From positions 24,121 to 88,120 of the forward strand of contig NZ_RXYK01000007.1 of assembly GCF_003968655.1 (NCBI RefSeq): a stretch of DNA of 64,000 bases. Direction: 5' to 3'. Origin of the DNA: Chlorobium phaeovibrioides. Lineage in GTDB: Bacteria > Bacteroidota > Chlorobiia > Chlorobiales > Chlorobiaceae. Positions 1-11,236 of the stretch are shown piece after piece (the first letter of the stretch is position 1; every line of letters starts with the position of its first letter). The position numbers were made by a program, and so were the translations under genes. The notes beneath the pieces were generated by a model that searched no databases, was not told the origin of the DNA, and worked only from the letters and a program-made list of their open reading frames with translations.

Positions 1-836
1 GGGGGACTGCAGCCTCAGTTGCTCTTGCGGCTGCTCATGTCAGAAAGCTCGATGCGGAGGCAGTGCTGCTTGTCATTCCCGCTGATCATGTCGTGCATGA
101 TGAAGAGGCATGTGAAGCGGTATTGCGGCAGGCTGTGGCGGTGGCTTCGGTCCGGGAGGCCATGGTTGTTGTGGGCATTGAGGCTCTGCGTCCTGAAACG
201 GGTTGCGGATATATCCAGAAAGGGGCTGAACTGCCCCTGCCGGAGCCAGAGACGCCAGAGGGCAGCTCCCATCTTTATGCGGTGCGTGCTGTAGTGGAAA
301 AAGCCGATTATGCAACGGCCGTTGATTTTATCAGCAGTGGTGATTTCTGCTGGAACAGCGGGATATTCATTACCCGGGTCGATCTTCTTCTGCATGAGTT
401 CAGCCGGTGGATTCCTGAACTCTACCGCGACCTTCTTTCACTGTCGGAAGTTGCCCGTACCCGCGATTTCAAAAGGGTTTCGGCTGAAGTGTATGCCTGG
501 CTGCACAGGCAGTCCATTGAGAGCTGTCTCATGGAAAAATCAAAAAGGGTGGTGGTATTGACAGGAGAGTTCGGTTGGGCGGCTCCCTGCACATGGGACG
601 ATATCATCCGCCTGAAGGGAACATCGGGAGGGGATGAGAAGGAGGTGGTGCTGCTTGAGAGCGAGGGGGTGTTTGTCCGCAAGCCTCCCGGCAGGGTTGT
701 CTGCTGCATAGGCGTAAGCGGACTGATTGTAGTTGACGCAGGAGATGCGCTGCTGATTTGCTGTCGGGGCGAAGCGGGCAGGGTCCCCGGGCTTCTTGAA
801 GAACTGAAGCGACGGGGTATGGATGAGGTATTGTAA
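1..836 (+). CDS. Mannose-1-phosphate guanylyltransferase, 5'-truncated by window edge
   Basis: Makes GDP-mannose from mannose-1-phosphate and GTP in the cytoplasm for surface polysaccharides. The frame is open from base 3 to the stop at 834-836, so the N-terminal pyrophosphorylase signature lies outside the window. Visible family motifs, in order, are an N-T-A/G-T-A-A-type stretch at the edge, V-I-P-A-D-H, E-T-G-C-G-Y-I, F-C-W-N-S-G-I-F and the M-E-K-S motif, followed by a beta-helical tail with an I-G-V-S-G-L-I-V-V-type segment. The single-domain length fits the short ManC/GMP form without an isomerase domain. The usual W-x-D-x-G-S-W is read here as W-A-A-P-C-T-W, a mild departure. It converges on cysS with 14 bases between the stops. 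Confidence 0.85.
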   Translation, partial: GTAASVALAAAHVRKLDAEAVLLVIPADHVVHDEEACEAVLRQAVAVASVREAMVVVGIEALRPETGCGYIQKGAELPLPEPETPEGSSHLYAVRAVVEKADYATAVDFISSGDFCWNSGIFITRVDLLLHEFSRWIPELYRDLLSLSEVARTRDFKRVSAEVYAWLHRQSIESCLMEKSKRVVVLTGEFGWAAPCTWDDIIRLKGTSGGDEKEVVLLESEGVFVRKPPGRVVCCIGVSGLIVVDAGDALLICCRGEAGRVPGLLEELKRRGMDEVL

Positions 837-850
837 GGGTTCCGGTCCCC

Positions 851-2302
851 TTACTGACTGCTGAGGGCCGACCAGCTTGCCCCTTCCCGCGTATCCTTGA
901 TTTCAATGCCTGCCGCTTTGAGCCCGTCACGAATCAGGTCACTGGTTGCAAAATCCTTTTCACTGCGTGCGGCACTGCGAAGTTCCATGAGGACCTTCAT
1001 TGCTCCCTCAAGCCGCTGTCTGTCTCCGGCCCCGTTTCCGATGGATCCGGAATCATGTTCGAGAATGCCAAGCACATCAACGCCTGCCATAGTGAAGAGG
1101 TCGGCAGCTGCGCCAAGAGATGGCTGGTCAAGGCCTTCCGGGCGGTCAAGGGCTGCGTTCAGCGCCTTGGCAAAGTCAAACAGCGCCGCAATGGCAACCG
1201 GAGTGTTGAAATCGTCATCCATCGCTTCCCTGAACCGCTCTCTGAATGGTGCAACATTCATTGCTCCAGTTCCTGCAGTTGCTCCCTGAAGCCGCTGGCG
1301 GGTTTCACGAAGTTTCTGGAGTCCTGCGGTTGATGCGGCGATTGCCGCATCTGAGTAGTCGAGAGGGGAGCGGTAGTGCGACTGCAGTATGAAGAACCGT
1401 ATGGCTAAAGGGTTGATGGTTGTGAATATCTCCTTCAGGTTGACGGCGTTCTTCAGCGATTTGCCCATTTTTGTGCCATTCACAGTCACCATGTTGTTAT
1501 GCATCCAGTAGCGGACATAGGGCTTGCCGTTTGCTGCCTCCGACTGGGCGATTTCGCATTCATGGTGGGGAAAGCGGTTTTCCATACCGCCTCCGTGGAT
1601 GTCTATGGTCTCTCCCAGGTATTTCATTGACATTGCAGAGCATTCGAGGTGCCAACCCGGATAGCCCATTCCCCATGGGGAGCTCCACTGCATGAGGTGG
1701 CTCTCTTCAGCCTTTTTCCAGAGCGCGAAGTCTGAAGGGTTGCGCTTTTCGCTGCGCACGCCTACTCTGGCGCCCGACTGAACAGCCTCAAGGTCGGTCC
1801 GTCCGGACAGTTTTCCGTATCCGGGAAAGGACTCTACGGAGAAATAGACATTGCCGTTGACTTCATAGGCATGGCCGCTTTTGACCAGAGCCTCTACAAG
1901 AGCAATCTGTTCGGGGATGTGCCCGGTTGCCAGCGGGGCTATGTTCGGTCGCAGCACGCCCATCCGGTCCATATCCTCGTAAAAGCTCCGCGTATAGTAC
2001 TGGGCGATTTCCATCGGATCGGTTTTTTCAAGCCGTGCCTGGCGGGCAATCTTGTCTTCCCCCTCGTCGGCGTCGTCGGAGAGGTGGCCCACATCAGTAA
2101 TGTTCTGCACATACTTCACCCTGTAGCCGCTCTGGCGCAGCCAGCGAACCACAACATCAAAGGAAACATAGCTCTTGGCGTGGCCGAGATGGGCATGGCC
2201 GTACACGGTGGGTCCGCAGACATAGATGCCGACCATTCCCGGGTGAAGCGGAGTGAAGGGCTGTTTTTCGCGTCCGAGGGAGTTGTATATGGCAAGTGTC
2301 AT
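851..2302 (-). CDS. cysS: Cysteinyl-tRNA synthetase
   Basis: Charges tRNA-Cys with cysteine. The class I signatures are clear: H-L-G-H in the HIGH position just after the C-G-P-T-V-Y-G zinc-ligand segment, and K-M-G-K-S as the KMSKS loop. The other zinc ligands are seen in W-H-L-E-C-S-A and H-H-E-C-E. The product is 483 aa, normal for bacterial CysS. The frame is open for 35 more codons upstream (to 2407), but M-T-L-A-I-Y-N-S matches the usual CysS beginning, so the start at 2302 is chosen. Divergent from engB, with about 110 bases between the start codons. Confidence 0.95.
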   Translation of the reverse strand: MTLAIYNSLGREKQPFTPLHPGMVGIYVCGPTVYGHAHLGHAKSYVSFDVVVRWLRQSGYRVKYVQNITDVGHLSDDADEGEDKIARQARLEKTDPMEIAQYYTRSFYEDMDRMGVLRPNIAPLATGHIPEQIALVEALVKSGHAYEVNGNVYFSVESFPGYGKLSGRTDLEAVQSGARVGVRSEKRNPSDFALWKKAEESHLMQWSSPWGMGYPGWHLECSAMSMKYLGETIDIHGGGMENRFPHHECEIAQSEAANGKPYVRYWMHNNMVTVNGTKMGKSLKNAVNLKEIFTTINPLAIRFFILQSHYRSPLDYSDAAIAASTAGLQKLRETRQRLQGATAGTGAMNVAPFRERFREAMDDDFNTPVAIAALFDFAKALNAALDRPEGLDQPSLGAAADLFTMAGVDVLGILEHDSGSIGNGAGDRQRLEGAMKVLMELRSAARSEKDFATSDLIRDGLKAAGIEIKDTREGASWSALSSQ

Positions 2303-2413
2303 AGCGGTATTCCTGTTGGTATGGTTTGCTGAAAAGTTAAACATTTGGGTTTTGATCCCAAGGTTTTTAGCTTCTTTTTTAACCGGGGCTTCCCGCCTGT
2401 TTACCATTCTTGT

Positions 2414-2989
2414 ATGAAGATCACCAACGCTGCATTCGTTCGAAGCGTTTCAGACCTTTCGGACCTTCCCGAAGAGAGTTTTCCTGAAATTGTATTTGCC
2501 GGTCGCTCGAATGTTGGCAAATCATCCCTTCTCAATTCGCTGACTGGCCGCAAGGGACTTGCCAAAACCAGCTCCACCCCCGGAAAGACCCGCCTGATCA
2601 ACTATTTTCTCCTTAACGACAATCTCTATTTCGTCGATATTCCCGGTTACGGTTATGCGGCTGTGAGCCATGCGGAGAAGGATGCATGGGGCAGGCTGCT
2701 TGCAGGCTATGTTGGCGACCGTGCCGCCATCGCACTGGTTGTGCTTCTTCTCGATTCACGCCATCCTGCCATGAAGTCAGATCGTGATATGATGGATTTT
2801 CTTGCCTATCATGACCGTCCCTACGGCATTGTGCTTACCAAGGACGACAAACTCACCCAGAAAGAGCGGACTCATGCAAAACGGGCAACGGAAAGCTGCG
2901 CCATGAATGCCGGGTTCATCGTCAGCTATTCATCTGTCTCTGGAAAGGGAAAAAACGAGCTGCTTGACCATTTCGACCGCTATCTCTGA
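2414..2989 (+). CDS. engB: Ribosome biogenesis GTPase EngB (YsxC/YihA)
   Basis: Small GTPase needed for late assembly of the large ribosomal subunit. The P-loop G-R-S-N-V-G-K-S lies near residue 33, the switch T-P-G-K-T-R follows, then D-I-P-G-Y-G (G3) and L-T-K-D-D (G4), and a final S-S-V-S-G-K-G (G5). At 191 aa it is the normal length. The frame runs 23 codons further up, overlapping the leader; M-K-I-T-N-A-A-F at 2414 is the usual beginning and was chosen. Stand-alone gene, 147 bases ahead of purA. Confidence 0.95.
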
Positions 2990-3123
2990 AGGGAACGCGC
3001 TACAGTATCTGCCTTCAATGCTGATGTTCAGCGGATGTGCATATGCAATGAAGGCTTCTGAAAAAACGGAATAATTTTGGTACCTTGACAGGTTGTTGTT
3101 CCGTGAGCCCATACATCCCGTAA

Positions 3124-4440
<1,317 letters not shown>

Positions 4441-4459
4441 CCTTCCCCGATCTGTCGCC

Positions 4460-4771
4460 ATGGCTCTTATGGATATTTCCGTCATACCTCTTGACGGGGG
4501 GCGCTCAAGTTACAGCGGCTTTGTTGCTGAGCTGCAGGCGATTCTTGAAGAGAGCGGCTGCCGTTACTGCCTCAATGATATGGCTACTACAGTGGAGGGG
4601 CCGGCACAGAAGCTCTTTGAACTTGCCCTGATGCTGCATGAGCACTCATTTCGTGCTGGAGGAAAAAGAGTCTATACGGTGATGAAAATTGACGACAGGC
4701 GAGACCGGAATGTGACGCTTGGGGAGAAGGTGGACTCAGTCATGAGGAAAGTCGACTCTGGGGGGCAGTAG
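4460..4771 (+). CDS. MTH1187-family (DUF77) thiamine-binding-like protein
   Basis: Small cytoplasmic protein of 103 aa that resembles the MTH1187/YkoF-like fold, whose members bind thiamine or related ligands; the physiological role is unknown. Family features are the opening M-D-I-S-V-I-P-L, the S-S-Y-S segment, and the central T-x-V-E-G motif in a ferredoxin-like arrangement. The open frame extends upstream into purA, but that part is out-of-frame purA sequence; ATG 4460 gives the family length. Probably co-transcribed with purA. Confidence 0.8.
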   Translation: MALMDISVIPLDGGRSSYSGFVAELQAILEESGCRYCLNDMATTVEGPAQKLFELALMLHEHSFRAGGKRVYTVMKIDDRRDRNVTLGEKVDSVMRKVDSGGQ

Positions 4772-4885
4772 GGGGATTGGCGAAAAAGTTTTATCTTTAC
4801 GGTCTTTAAGTTTTGCCTTTGGCTGGTCCGTTTTCCTTACAGGGAGTGGGTTCGGTCGGGGTCACTAACAGGGAGGAAATCATAC

Positions 4886-6157
4886 ATGCTTCAGGTTCCC
4901 GGTGATGGCAGCATAATCAAGGAGGACAATGTAACGCACAGCTTTTGCGGTCTGGCGTGTGTTGGGTGGATGTACCAGAAAATCAAGGACAGCTTTTTCC
5001 TGATTCTCGGCACACATACCTGTGCCCATTTTTTGCAGAACGCTCTTGGCATGATGATTTTCGCCAAGCCGCGTTTCGGTATCGCGCTTCTTGAAGAGGG
5101 TGACCTTTCAAAGCATGAGCCGAGCCTTGAGGAAATTATTGCTGAAATCAAGGCCGATCACAACCCGTCAGTTATTTTTCTCCTCTCTTCCTGCACCCCC
5201 GAGGTGATGAAGGTCGACTTCAAGGGGCTTGCCGACCATCTGGCAACGCCCGAGGTTCCGGTGCTGTTTGTCCCTGCAAGCGGGCTGGTCTACAATTTCA
5301 CCCAGGCTGAAGATTCTGTGCTTCATGCACTGGTTCCCTTCTGTCCCCAGGCTCCCGCGGGAGAAAAAAGTGTTGTCTTTCTTGGTTCCGTCAATGATGC
5401 CACCGCTGATGACTTGAGGGCGGAGGCTGAAGAACTGGGCATCAAGGTCGGAGGATTTCTTCCGGAATCCCGCTTTGAGCATATGCCGGCTATTGGCCCC
5501 GATACTGTTCTTGCTCCAATCCAGCCCTATCTGTCGCGCGTTGCCGTGAAGCTTGAGCGCGAAAGAGGTGCCAGGACCCTGCACTCCCTTTTTCCTTTCG
5601 GCCCCGACGGCACCAGGGCATTCTGGGAAGACCTTGCGAAAATGTTCGGTATTGAGGTTGACCTCAGTGATCGTGAAAAGGCTGCATGGGAGAAGATCCG
5701 CCGCCAGACCGACCTCCTGAAGGGCAAACAGGTCTTTTTGACTGCCGACACCATGATGGAGCTGCCGCTTGCACGGTTCCTCCATAGTGCGGGTGCGGAA
5801 GTTATGGAGTGCAGCAGCGCCTATATCAACAAGAAATTCCATGCCCGGGAACTCCAGGCTCTTGAGGGGGTTCGGGTGGTAGAACAGCCGAATTTCCACC
5901 GTCAGCTTGAAGATATCAAGCGGGAACGCCCCGACATGGTCGTGACCTCTCTTATGACCGCCAATCCCTTTGTGGGACAGGGTTTTATTGTGAAGTGGAG
6001 CATGGAGTTCATGCTGATGTCCATTCACGGATGGTCAGGCGTCTTTACGCTGGCCAACATGTTCGTTTCGCCTTTCGACCGCCGCAGCGCACTGCCGGAA
6101 TTTGACCGGGATGTGTGGCTTGAGGGTGTGATGCCGAGTGCGGAAAAAGTTTCATGA
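4886..6157 (+). CDS. bchN: Light-independent protochlorophyllide reductase subunit N
   Basis: With BchB forms the catalytic NB tetramer of dark-operative protochlorophyllide oxidoreductase, which reduces ring D of protochlorophyllide using electrons from BchL. The three cysteines of the NB [4Fe-4S] cluster are visible at residues 21, 46 and 103 (S-F-C-G, H-T-C-A-H, S-S-C-T-P-E). Length is 423 aa. A strong ribosome site (AGGGAGGAA) precedes ATG 4886. First gene of bchN-bchB-bchL, with about 28 bases to bchB. Homologous to nitrogenase NifD/NifE, but the short N-terminus and the neighbours fix the assignment. Confidence 0.96.
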   Translation: MLQVPGDGSIIKEDNVTHSFCGLACVGWMYQKIKDSFFLILGTHTCAHFLQNALGMMIFAKPRFGIALLEEGDLSKHEPSLEEIIAEIKADHNPSVIFLLSSCTPEVMKVDFKGLADHLATPEVPVLFVPASGLVYNFTQAEDSVLHALVPFCPQAPAGEKSVVFLGSVNDATADDLRAEAEELGIKVGGFLPESRFEHMPAIGPDTVLAPIQPYLSRVAVKLERERGARTLHSLFPFGPDGTRAFWEDLAKMFGIEVDLSDREKAAWEKIRRQTDLLKGKQVFLTADTMMELPLARFLHSAGAEVMECSSAYINKKFHARELQALEGVRVVEQPNFHRQLEDIKRERPDMVVTSLMTANPFVGQGFIVKWSMEFMLMSIHGWSGVFTLANMFVSPFDRRSALPEFDRDVWLEGVMPSAEKVS

Positions 6158-6185
6158 GGAAATGCAATAACAAACACAAGAGAGT

Positions 6186-7769
6186 ATGCGTTTAGCTTTC
6201 TGGCTCTACGAGGGCACAGCCCTTCATGGTATCAGTCGCATCACCAACAGCATGAAGGGTGTTCATACGGTCTACCATGCCCCGCAGGGCGATGACTATA
6301 TTACCGCAACCTATACCATGCTTGAGAGAACGCCGGAGTTTCCGGCTCTCTCCATCAGTGTTGTCCGCGGGCGCGATCTCGCACAGGGAGTTTCACGGCT
6401 TCCGGCTACCCTTCAGCAGGTTGAGCACCACTATCATCCCGAACTGACCGTCATTGCCCCGAGCTGCAGTACGGCACTTCTCCAGGAGGATCTCCGTCAG
6501 CTTGCCGCCCATTCGGGAGTAGCACAGGAAAAGCTGATGGTTTACGCAGTCAATCCCTTCCGTGTGACGGAAAACGAAGCGGCTGACGGTCTCTTTACCG
6601 AACTGGTGAAGCGGTATGCCGCCAATGGACAGAAAAGTGCAGTTCCCGCTGTCAACCTGCTTGGTTTTACTTCTCTTGGATTTCACTTGAAGGCCAACCT
6701 TACCAGCCTTCGCCGTATGCTGTCTACGCTGGGCGTGAAGGTGAATGTGGTTGCTCCGTGGGGTGCAGGAATTGCCGATCTTGCGAGACTTCCGGAAGCA
6801 TGGCTCAATATTGCCCCCTACCATGAAATTGGCAGGACCGCTGCGGAATATCTCGAACAGGAATTTGCGATGCCGGCGGTCTATGACACGCCGATAGGCG
6901 TGGAGCCAACCTTGCGCTGGCTTCGCTCCATTATTGAAAAACTCAATGAGGTCGGTGCCGGATGCGGCGCATCCCCGATCAGCATGCCTGCACTCCATGA
7001 CTTTTCGCTTGACGGCATGAGTGCTCCCAGCGGAGTTCCATGGTTTGCCCGTACTGCCGACATGGAGAGCTTCAGCAATAAAAAGGCTTTTGTATTCGCC
7101 GACGCCACCACAACGGTTGCTATGGTGAAATTCCTTCGTGACGAACTCGGTATGAAGGTTGTCGGAGCGGGAACCTATCTTGAGCGCGATGCCGACTGGG
7201 TCCGCCGGGAGCTTGAGGGCTACCTGCCGGGCGAATTGATGGTGACCGACCGGTTCCAGGATGTTGCCAAAGTGATTGAGGACGAGCTTCCGGATCTGGT
7301 CTGCGGTACGCAGATGGAACGCCACAGCTGCCGCAAGCTTGATATTCCCTGCATGGTTGTTTCTCCCCCGACCCATATTGAAAACCATCTGCTTGGTTAC
7401 TATCCCTTCTTCGGATTTGACGGAGCTGATGTGATTGCCGACAGGGTCTATCTCTCCTGCAAACTTGGCCTTGAAAAGCATCTCATCGACTTTTTCGGTG
7501 ATGCGGGTCTTGAATATGAGGATGGTGATGCGGCTGACGAAACCGGAGTGGCGGCAGCAGCAGCCAATGGCCATTCCCCCGCCGGAGGTTCAACGGAAGG
7601 CGAGGGCGGCATGGTGTGGACGGGCGAGGCTGAAACCATGCTGAAGAAGGTGCCGTTTTTTGTCCGCAAGAAGGTGAGGAAGAATACGGAGACTTTCGCG
7701 ATGGAGCAGGGCGAAGGAGAGGTGACGGTAGAAGTGTTCCGTCGGGCAAAGGATTCGCTGGGCGGGTAA
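6186..7769 (+). CDS. bchB: Light-independent protochlorophyllide reductase subunit B
   Basis: Second catalytic subunit of DPOR. Asp36, the residue that takes the place of a fourth cysteine as cluster ligand, is present in H-A-P-Q-G-D-D. Other ligand-region motifs are A-P-S-C-S-T-A-L-L and [10 protein letters not shown]. The 527-aa product ends in a conserved [11 protein letters not shown] tail, after a low-complexity Ala/Gly-rich linker at about residues 450-475. Sits 28 bases after bchN and 37 before bchL, so the three are surely one operon. Confidence 0.96.
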   Translation: MRLAFWLYEGTALHGISRITNSMKGVHTVYHAPQGDDYITATYTMLERTPEFPALSISVVRGRDLAQGVSRLPATLQQVEHHYHPELTVIAPSCSTALLQEDLRQLAAHSGVAQEKLMVYAVNPFRVTENEAADGLFTELVKRYAANGQKSAVPAVNLLGFTSLGFHLKANLTSLRRMLSTLGVKVNVVAPWGAGIADLARLPEAWLNIAPYHEIGRTAAEYLEQEFAMPAVYDTPIGVEPTLRWLRSIIEKLNEVGAGCGASPISMPALHDFSLDGMSAPSGVPWFARTADMESFSNKKAFVFADATTTVAMVKFLRDELGMKVVGAGTYLERDADWVRRELEGYLPGELMVTDRFQDVAKVIEDELPDLVCGTQMERHSCRKLDIPCMVVSPPTHIENHLLGYYPFFGFDGADVIADRVYLSCKLGLEKHLIDFFGDAGLEYEDGDAADETGVAAAAANGHSPAGGSTEGEGGMVWTGEAETMLKKVPFFVRKKVRKNTETFAMEQGEGEVTVEVFRRAKDSLGG

Positions 7770-7806
7770 GGGTATTTCTTTTCAATACTATTGACATGCA
7801 ATCATT

Positions 7807-8634
7807 ATGAGTTTAGTTCTGGCTGTATACGGTAAAGGCGGCATCGGCAAAAGCACCACGAGTGCCAATATTTCTGCCGCACTGGCCCTGAAAGGCGCCA
7901 AAGTGCTTCAGATTGGTTGCGACCCCAAACACGACAGCACTTTTCCCATTACCGGGAAACTCCAGAAAACCGTCATTGAGGCTCTTGAAGAGGTTGATTT
8001 TCACCACGAAGAGCTGACGGCCGAAGATGTCATTGAAACCGGATTTGCCGGCATTGATGGCCTTGAGGCGGGCGGCCCTCCTGCCGGCAGCGGATGCGGT
8101 GGCTATGTGGTCGGTGAATCGGTGACACTTCTGCAGGAACTCGGCCTCTATGACAAGTATGATGTCATTCTTTTTGATGTGCTTGGCGATGTGGTCTGCG
8201 GCGGGTTCAGCGCCCCTCTGAACTATGCGGATTACGCCATCATTATTGCCACCAACGACTTTGACAGCATTTTTGCAGCCAACCGCCTCTGCATGGCAAT
8301 CCAGCAGAAGAGTGTAAGATACAAGGTGAAGCTGGCGGGAATTGTGGCCAACCGGGTTGACTACACAACCGGCGGAGGCACCAACATGCTCGACCAGTTT
8401 GCCGAGAAGGTGGGTACCAGGCTTCTTGCCAAGGTTCCTTATCACGAACTGATCCGCAAAAGCCGTTTTGCCGGCAAAACACTCTTTGCCATGGAAGATA
8501 CCCCGGGCAAGGATGAGTGCCTCGTTCCCTACAATGAGATAGCCGAAACCCTCATGCAGGAAAACACCCCGGCTTCAATTCCCGAGCCGATCGGTGACCG
8601 TGAAATCTTTGAAATAGTTGGCGGCTGGCAGTAA
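7807..8634 (+). CDS. bchL: Light-independent protochlorophyllide reductase iron-sulfur ATP-binding protein
   Basis: NifH-like homodimer that hydrolyses ATP and passes electrons from ferredoxin to BchN-BchB. The P-loop G-K-G-G-I-G-K-S is at residues 9-16, followed by G-C-D-P-K-H-D. The cysteines that bridge the subunits with a [4Fe-4S] cluster are at 97 (G-S-G-C-G-G) and 131 (V-V-C-G-G-F). The 275-aa length is normal and separates it from the longer chlorophyllide reductase subunit BchX. Last gene of the DPOR operon; a strong terminator follows directly. Confidence 0.96.
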   Translation: MSLVLAVYGKGGIGKSTTSANISAALALKGAKVLQIGCDPKHDSTFPITGKLQKTVIEALEEVDFHHEELTAEDVIETGFAGIDGLEAGGPPAGSGCGGYVVGESVTLLQELGLYDKYDVILFDVLGDVVCGGFSAPLNYADYAIIIATNDFDSIFAANRLCMAIQQKSVRYKVKLAGIVANRVDYTTGGGTNMLDQFAEKVGTRLLAKVPYHELIRKSRFAGKTLFAMEDTPGKDECLVPYNEIAETLMQENTPASIPEPIGDREIFEIVGGWQ

Positions 8635-8650
8635 GCCGCTGATCTGGAAT

Positions 8651-8692
8651 ACAAAGGTAAAAGCCCCGCAACAGCGGGGCTTTTACCTTTGT
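8651..8692. terminator. Intrinsic terminator between bchL and bchJ (bidirectional)
   Basis: Perfect 19-bp inverted repeat, arms 8651-8669 and 8674-8692, with an AACA loop, then a T-rich stretch on the plus strand. The stem is GC-rich at the top and A/T-rich at the base, so it can serve both converging genes. Confidence 0.9.
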
Positions 8693-8728
8693 ATCTTTTT
8701 TGAGGGTGTCGGGGGGCAGGCCGGAGGG

Positions 8729-9313
8729 TTACATGGTGACGCGATAGGTGCAGTTCAGTGAGGACCCTGAGGTCTGGATGGAGGGGGTGATGGTGGCCTT
8801 TGTGTTGACGAGTTCGTGAATGAGGTGTGTGAATGTTCCGAGGAAGAAGCTGCCGACTGAGGGGCGTGAGGGGTGGAGTACCTTGAGGTTTATGACCGGG
8901 TTCTTTCCGGTGCTATAGGTGAATTCACCGCTTCCGGCGAAGGTCCAGGCGTTTTTGCTGATGGCAAAAAAGAGGAGGCTGAAGGCCGCTCCGGCGGGCA
9001 GAAGCTTGAGGAGTTTCTGGAAGAGGCCCGGAATCCTGACCCGGAGGAGGTATTCTGCAGTTCGGCTTCCCGACTCTTCAAGGATGGCAGCGGTCTCCCT
9101 GGCTCCGATTTCCGTGTCGAGGGCGGTGACGAGGGCGTGGAATTTCGACTCGTCAGTCATGTCGGTGGGGAGGTTGCCGATGAAGTGGTCCTGGCCGATG
9201 CTTCTCAGCAGCGCTTCGGTTTTCTCTTTTCCTATGGACGCCTCAAGGGCGTTGACTGTCTGGATGATGGAGTTCGGTCCTATTTTTGAAGGGGCGGCGG
9301 GAGTGGCGGTCAT
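8729..9313 (-). CDS. bchJ: BchJ, V4R-domain bacteriochlorophyll biosynthesis protein
   Basis: BchJ was first described as a 4-vinyl (8-vinyl) reductase. In green sulfur bacteria the actual 8-vinyl reduction is credited to BciA, and BchJ is thought to help handle or channel intermediates. The 194-aa product starts with a variable stretch, then I-G-P-N-S-I-I-Q at about residue 10, and ends in a V4R-like domain (L-K-V-L-H-P ... F-L-G-T-F-T-H-L-I-H-E-L-V). Its start overlaps the stop of the upstream lipoprotein gene by 4 bases (ATGA), so the two are translationally coupled. It converges on the DPOR operon, fitting a pigment role. The family is recognised from motifs and context, not a search. Confidence 0.75.
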   Translation of the reverse strand: MTATPAAPSKIGPNSIIQTVNALEASIGKEKTEALLRSIGQDHFIGNLPTDMTDESKFHALVTALDTEIGARETAAILEESGSRTAEYLLRVRIPGLFQKLLKLLPAGAAFSLLFFAISKNAWTFAGSGEFTYSTGKNPVINLKVLHPSRPSVGSFFLGTFTHLIHELVNTKATITPSIQTSGSSLNCTYRVTM

Positions 9314-11109
9314 TGGAGTGAGGGTTCTGGTTTTTGCGGGGAAGGCGGCTGCTGTTTTCTGAGGTTTCGGATGCGGGAACCGCCTTTGAGCGAGTCTGGC
9401 GTTATCGCACGGGGGGCGGTGTTCATGATGTCTATGTCAATGTTGTCAGCCATCCACTGTGCTCTTACCCTGACATTGCCTGGATGCAGGCCGAACGGGG
9501 CTGAAGGAGTCAGGGGACTGAGGGTTCCGGGGCGCCATTTCTGCCGGTAGAGATCCTGTTCATTTCCTTCTGCGGGTACAAATGCGCTGAGTGTGTAACT
9601 GCCTGGAGCGAGTCCCGTAAAGGCATAGCTGAAGGAGTCTGTTTCTTTCTGTATCCCCCGTACCCGATGGGGGAGCGCTCCGTTTGAGGCTCTGGCCTCA
9701 ACGATGACCGGTCCGCGTGGTGACCAGCAGGTGCCGGAAATACCACCGGTATTGGTGGTGTCGGCGGTTGTGAAGCGTGAGACCCGGGTGGTTCTGGCGC
9801 TCTGTATGGGAGGGTTGCCATTGACCGAGGCAGAGTCTATGGAGAGGGTGTAGGGGGTTCCGGGCCTGAACCCGTCTATGGGGCGGATGCTGAATGTTCT
9901 GGCATCAATCTTCTTCAGTTCGTATTCCAGTGTTTCCGGACTGCGGCGTCCCGATTCGGAGAGGACGGTTGCGCTTCGTATGGCGTTTCGGGTGACTGGC
10001 TGAGAGAAGCTGAGAGTCGCCGTGTTTCCGATTTCGGGCCAGACGGTGTTCATGTAGCCGGGTTGGCTTTTGTCGGCAGGTGTTGTGCTGATGCTGATGG
10101 GCAATTTTTCAGCGGTGAACCTTGTGGGATAGAAGAGGACTTTGTTTGTTCCCGCCTTCTGGTCAGTGATGATATAGGGCTCTCCGGTTTTCAGTGGTCC
10201 GCAAAGGACTCGTATTTTTGTGCTGGCGGAGGCCGAAACAGGGCTGTACCAGTCGAGTACGGGGACTGGTTTGCGTGTTTTGGCGTGATGGATCTGAATC
10301 TCCCTGATGTCAATGTCGGCAGGTTCAGCCGGCTCTGTGTAGGTGAGTTCCAGGAGCTGCCGTTCAAGCGGGCGGCATGCAGCTATGCCGGGATGGTCGG
10401 CATCAGGTCCCCCAAGTCGGAGAGCTATGTTTTTCGAGCCGGCAGGAACCGTTCTGTAAGAGCTGAGGCCGATCTCTTCGGTGCTGCGGTTCCAGCGCAT
10501 GTCGGCGTTGCTGTCATTGAAGGCCAGGAGGCTGTAGGAGCCCGGTGCGAGATGGCTGAAGTGGAATGATCCTGAAGCGTCGGTCTGGGTGAGGTAGTCC
10601 GGGCGGTCGTTGCGCATGTCGGGCATGCTGCCGTTTCTGCCGGGACTTTTGAAGGCCAATACAAAAGCACTGGCGGCAGGTGAGAGATCGGTGTTCTGGA
10701 CTGAGCCGCTGATGGAACTGGTGTCAAGCCTTGCTCCGGTCGCAAAGGGGAGTGTGTAGGTTCCCAGCAGGCTTTTGTTGAGGGTGAGGATATATGTCCG
10801 GTTCGCTTCAAAGGGATTGAAAAACACTATTTCCGCCTCGTTGCCGTTGACGGTGACATGGTAGTTGTCTACTTCGGGTGAGAAATGAATTGCATAAAGC
10901 AGTTGACGCGCCGTTACCGGATGACTGAAAAGAAGCCGGATTTTTGCTGGACTGGTGTTGACGGATCCTGAGTCGGGGTCCGAGAAGAGCACCTCTCTGG
11001 GCTGAGGGTCAACGGGGCCGCCAGAGGGTGGGGCGTCTGAAGCGCAGCCCGAAGCAGCAAGGGCGAGCAGAACAAGGATGGCGTTCAGAATGCTCGTTGG
11101 TCTTTTCAT
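9310..11109 (-). CDS. Large lipoprotein with Ig-like (Big_5) domain
   Basis: A 599-aa exported protein of unknown function. The signal peptide ends in a clear lipobox (A-A-S-G-C, Cys22), and the mature start has the G-G-P-x-D-x-x-P pattern followed by a bacterial Ig-like domain (about residues 35-120), a layout common in Bacteroidetes and Chlorobi outer-envelope lipoproteins. A carboxypeptidase-regulatory-like segment (I-S-G-S-V-Q-N-T) follows near residue 130, a second Ig-like unit near residues 330-430, and another S-G-T-C-W unit after it; the tail is Pro/Lys-rich. Its stop overlaps bchJ by 4 bases. A structural or surface role is inferred. Confidence 0.8.
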   Translation of the reverse strand: MKRPTSILNAILVLLALAASGCASDAPPSGGPVDPQPREVLFSDPDSGSVNTSPAKIRLLFSHPVTARQLLYAIHFSPEVDNYHVTVNGNEAEIVFFNPFEANRTYILTLNKSLLGTYTLPFATGARLDTSSISGSVQNTDLSPAASAFVLAFKSPGRNGSMPDMRNDRPDYLTQTDASGSFHFSHLAPGSYSLLAFNDSNADMRWNRSTEEIGLSSYRTVPAGSKNIALRLGGPDADHPGIAACRPLERQLLELTYTEPAEPADIDIREIQIHHAKTRKPVPVLDWYSPVSASASTKIRVLCGPLKTGEPYIITDQKAGTNKVLFYPTRFTAEKLPISISTTPADKSQPGYMNTVWPEIGNTATLSFSQPVTRNAIRSATVLSESGRRSPETLEYELKKIDARTFSIRPIDGFRPGTPYTLSIDSASVNGNPPIQSARTTRVSRFTTADTTNTGGISGTCWSPRGPVIVEARASNGALPHRVRGIQKETDSFSYAFTGLAPGSYTLSAFVPAEGNEQDLYRQKWRPGTLSPLTPSAPFGLHPGNVRVRAQWMADNIDIDIMNTAPRAITPDSLKGGSRIRNLRKQQPPSPQKPEPSLQ

Positions 11110-11236
11110 GCTTCTCCTGACGGTTTCCTGGCGGGGCAGGCTGAATTGTATCTGTCTCTGAAAATTTGTAAATTAAAAAGTAATGCAGTTCTATGAAAGT
11201 TTTTGCTGAAAAATTATAGATCGATTGTCACCATAG

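Noticed and set aside
5168..6028. Minus-strand frame opposite bchN
   Set aside because: Antisense to a certain gene; no recognisable product.
6393..7574. Minus-strand open frame of 393 codons opposite bchB
   Set aside because: It lies wholly inside bchB, shows no motif and mirrors bchB codons; an antisense shadow.
7807..8634. bchX or nifH instead of bchL
   Set aside because: Length, Cys97/Cys131 and position behind bchN-bchB fit BchL only.
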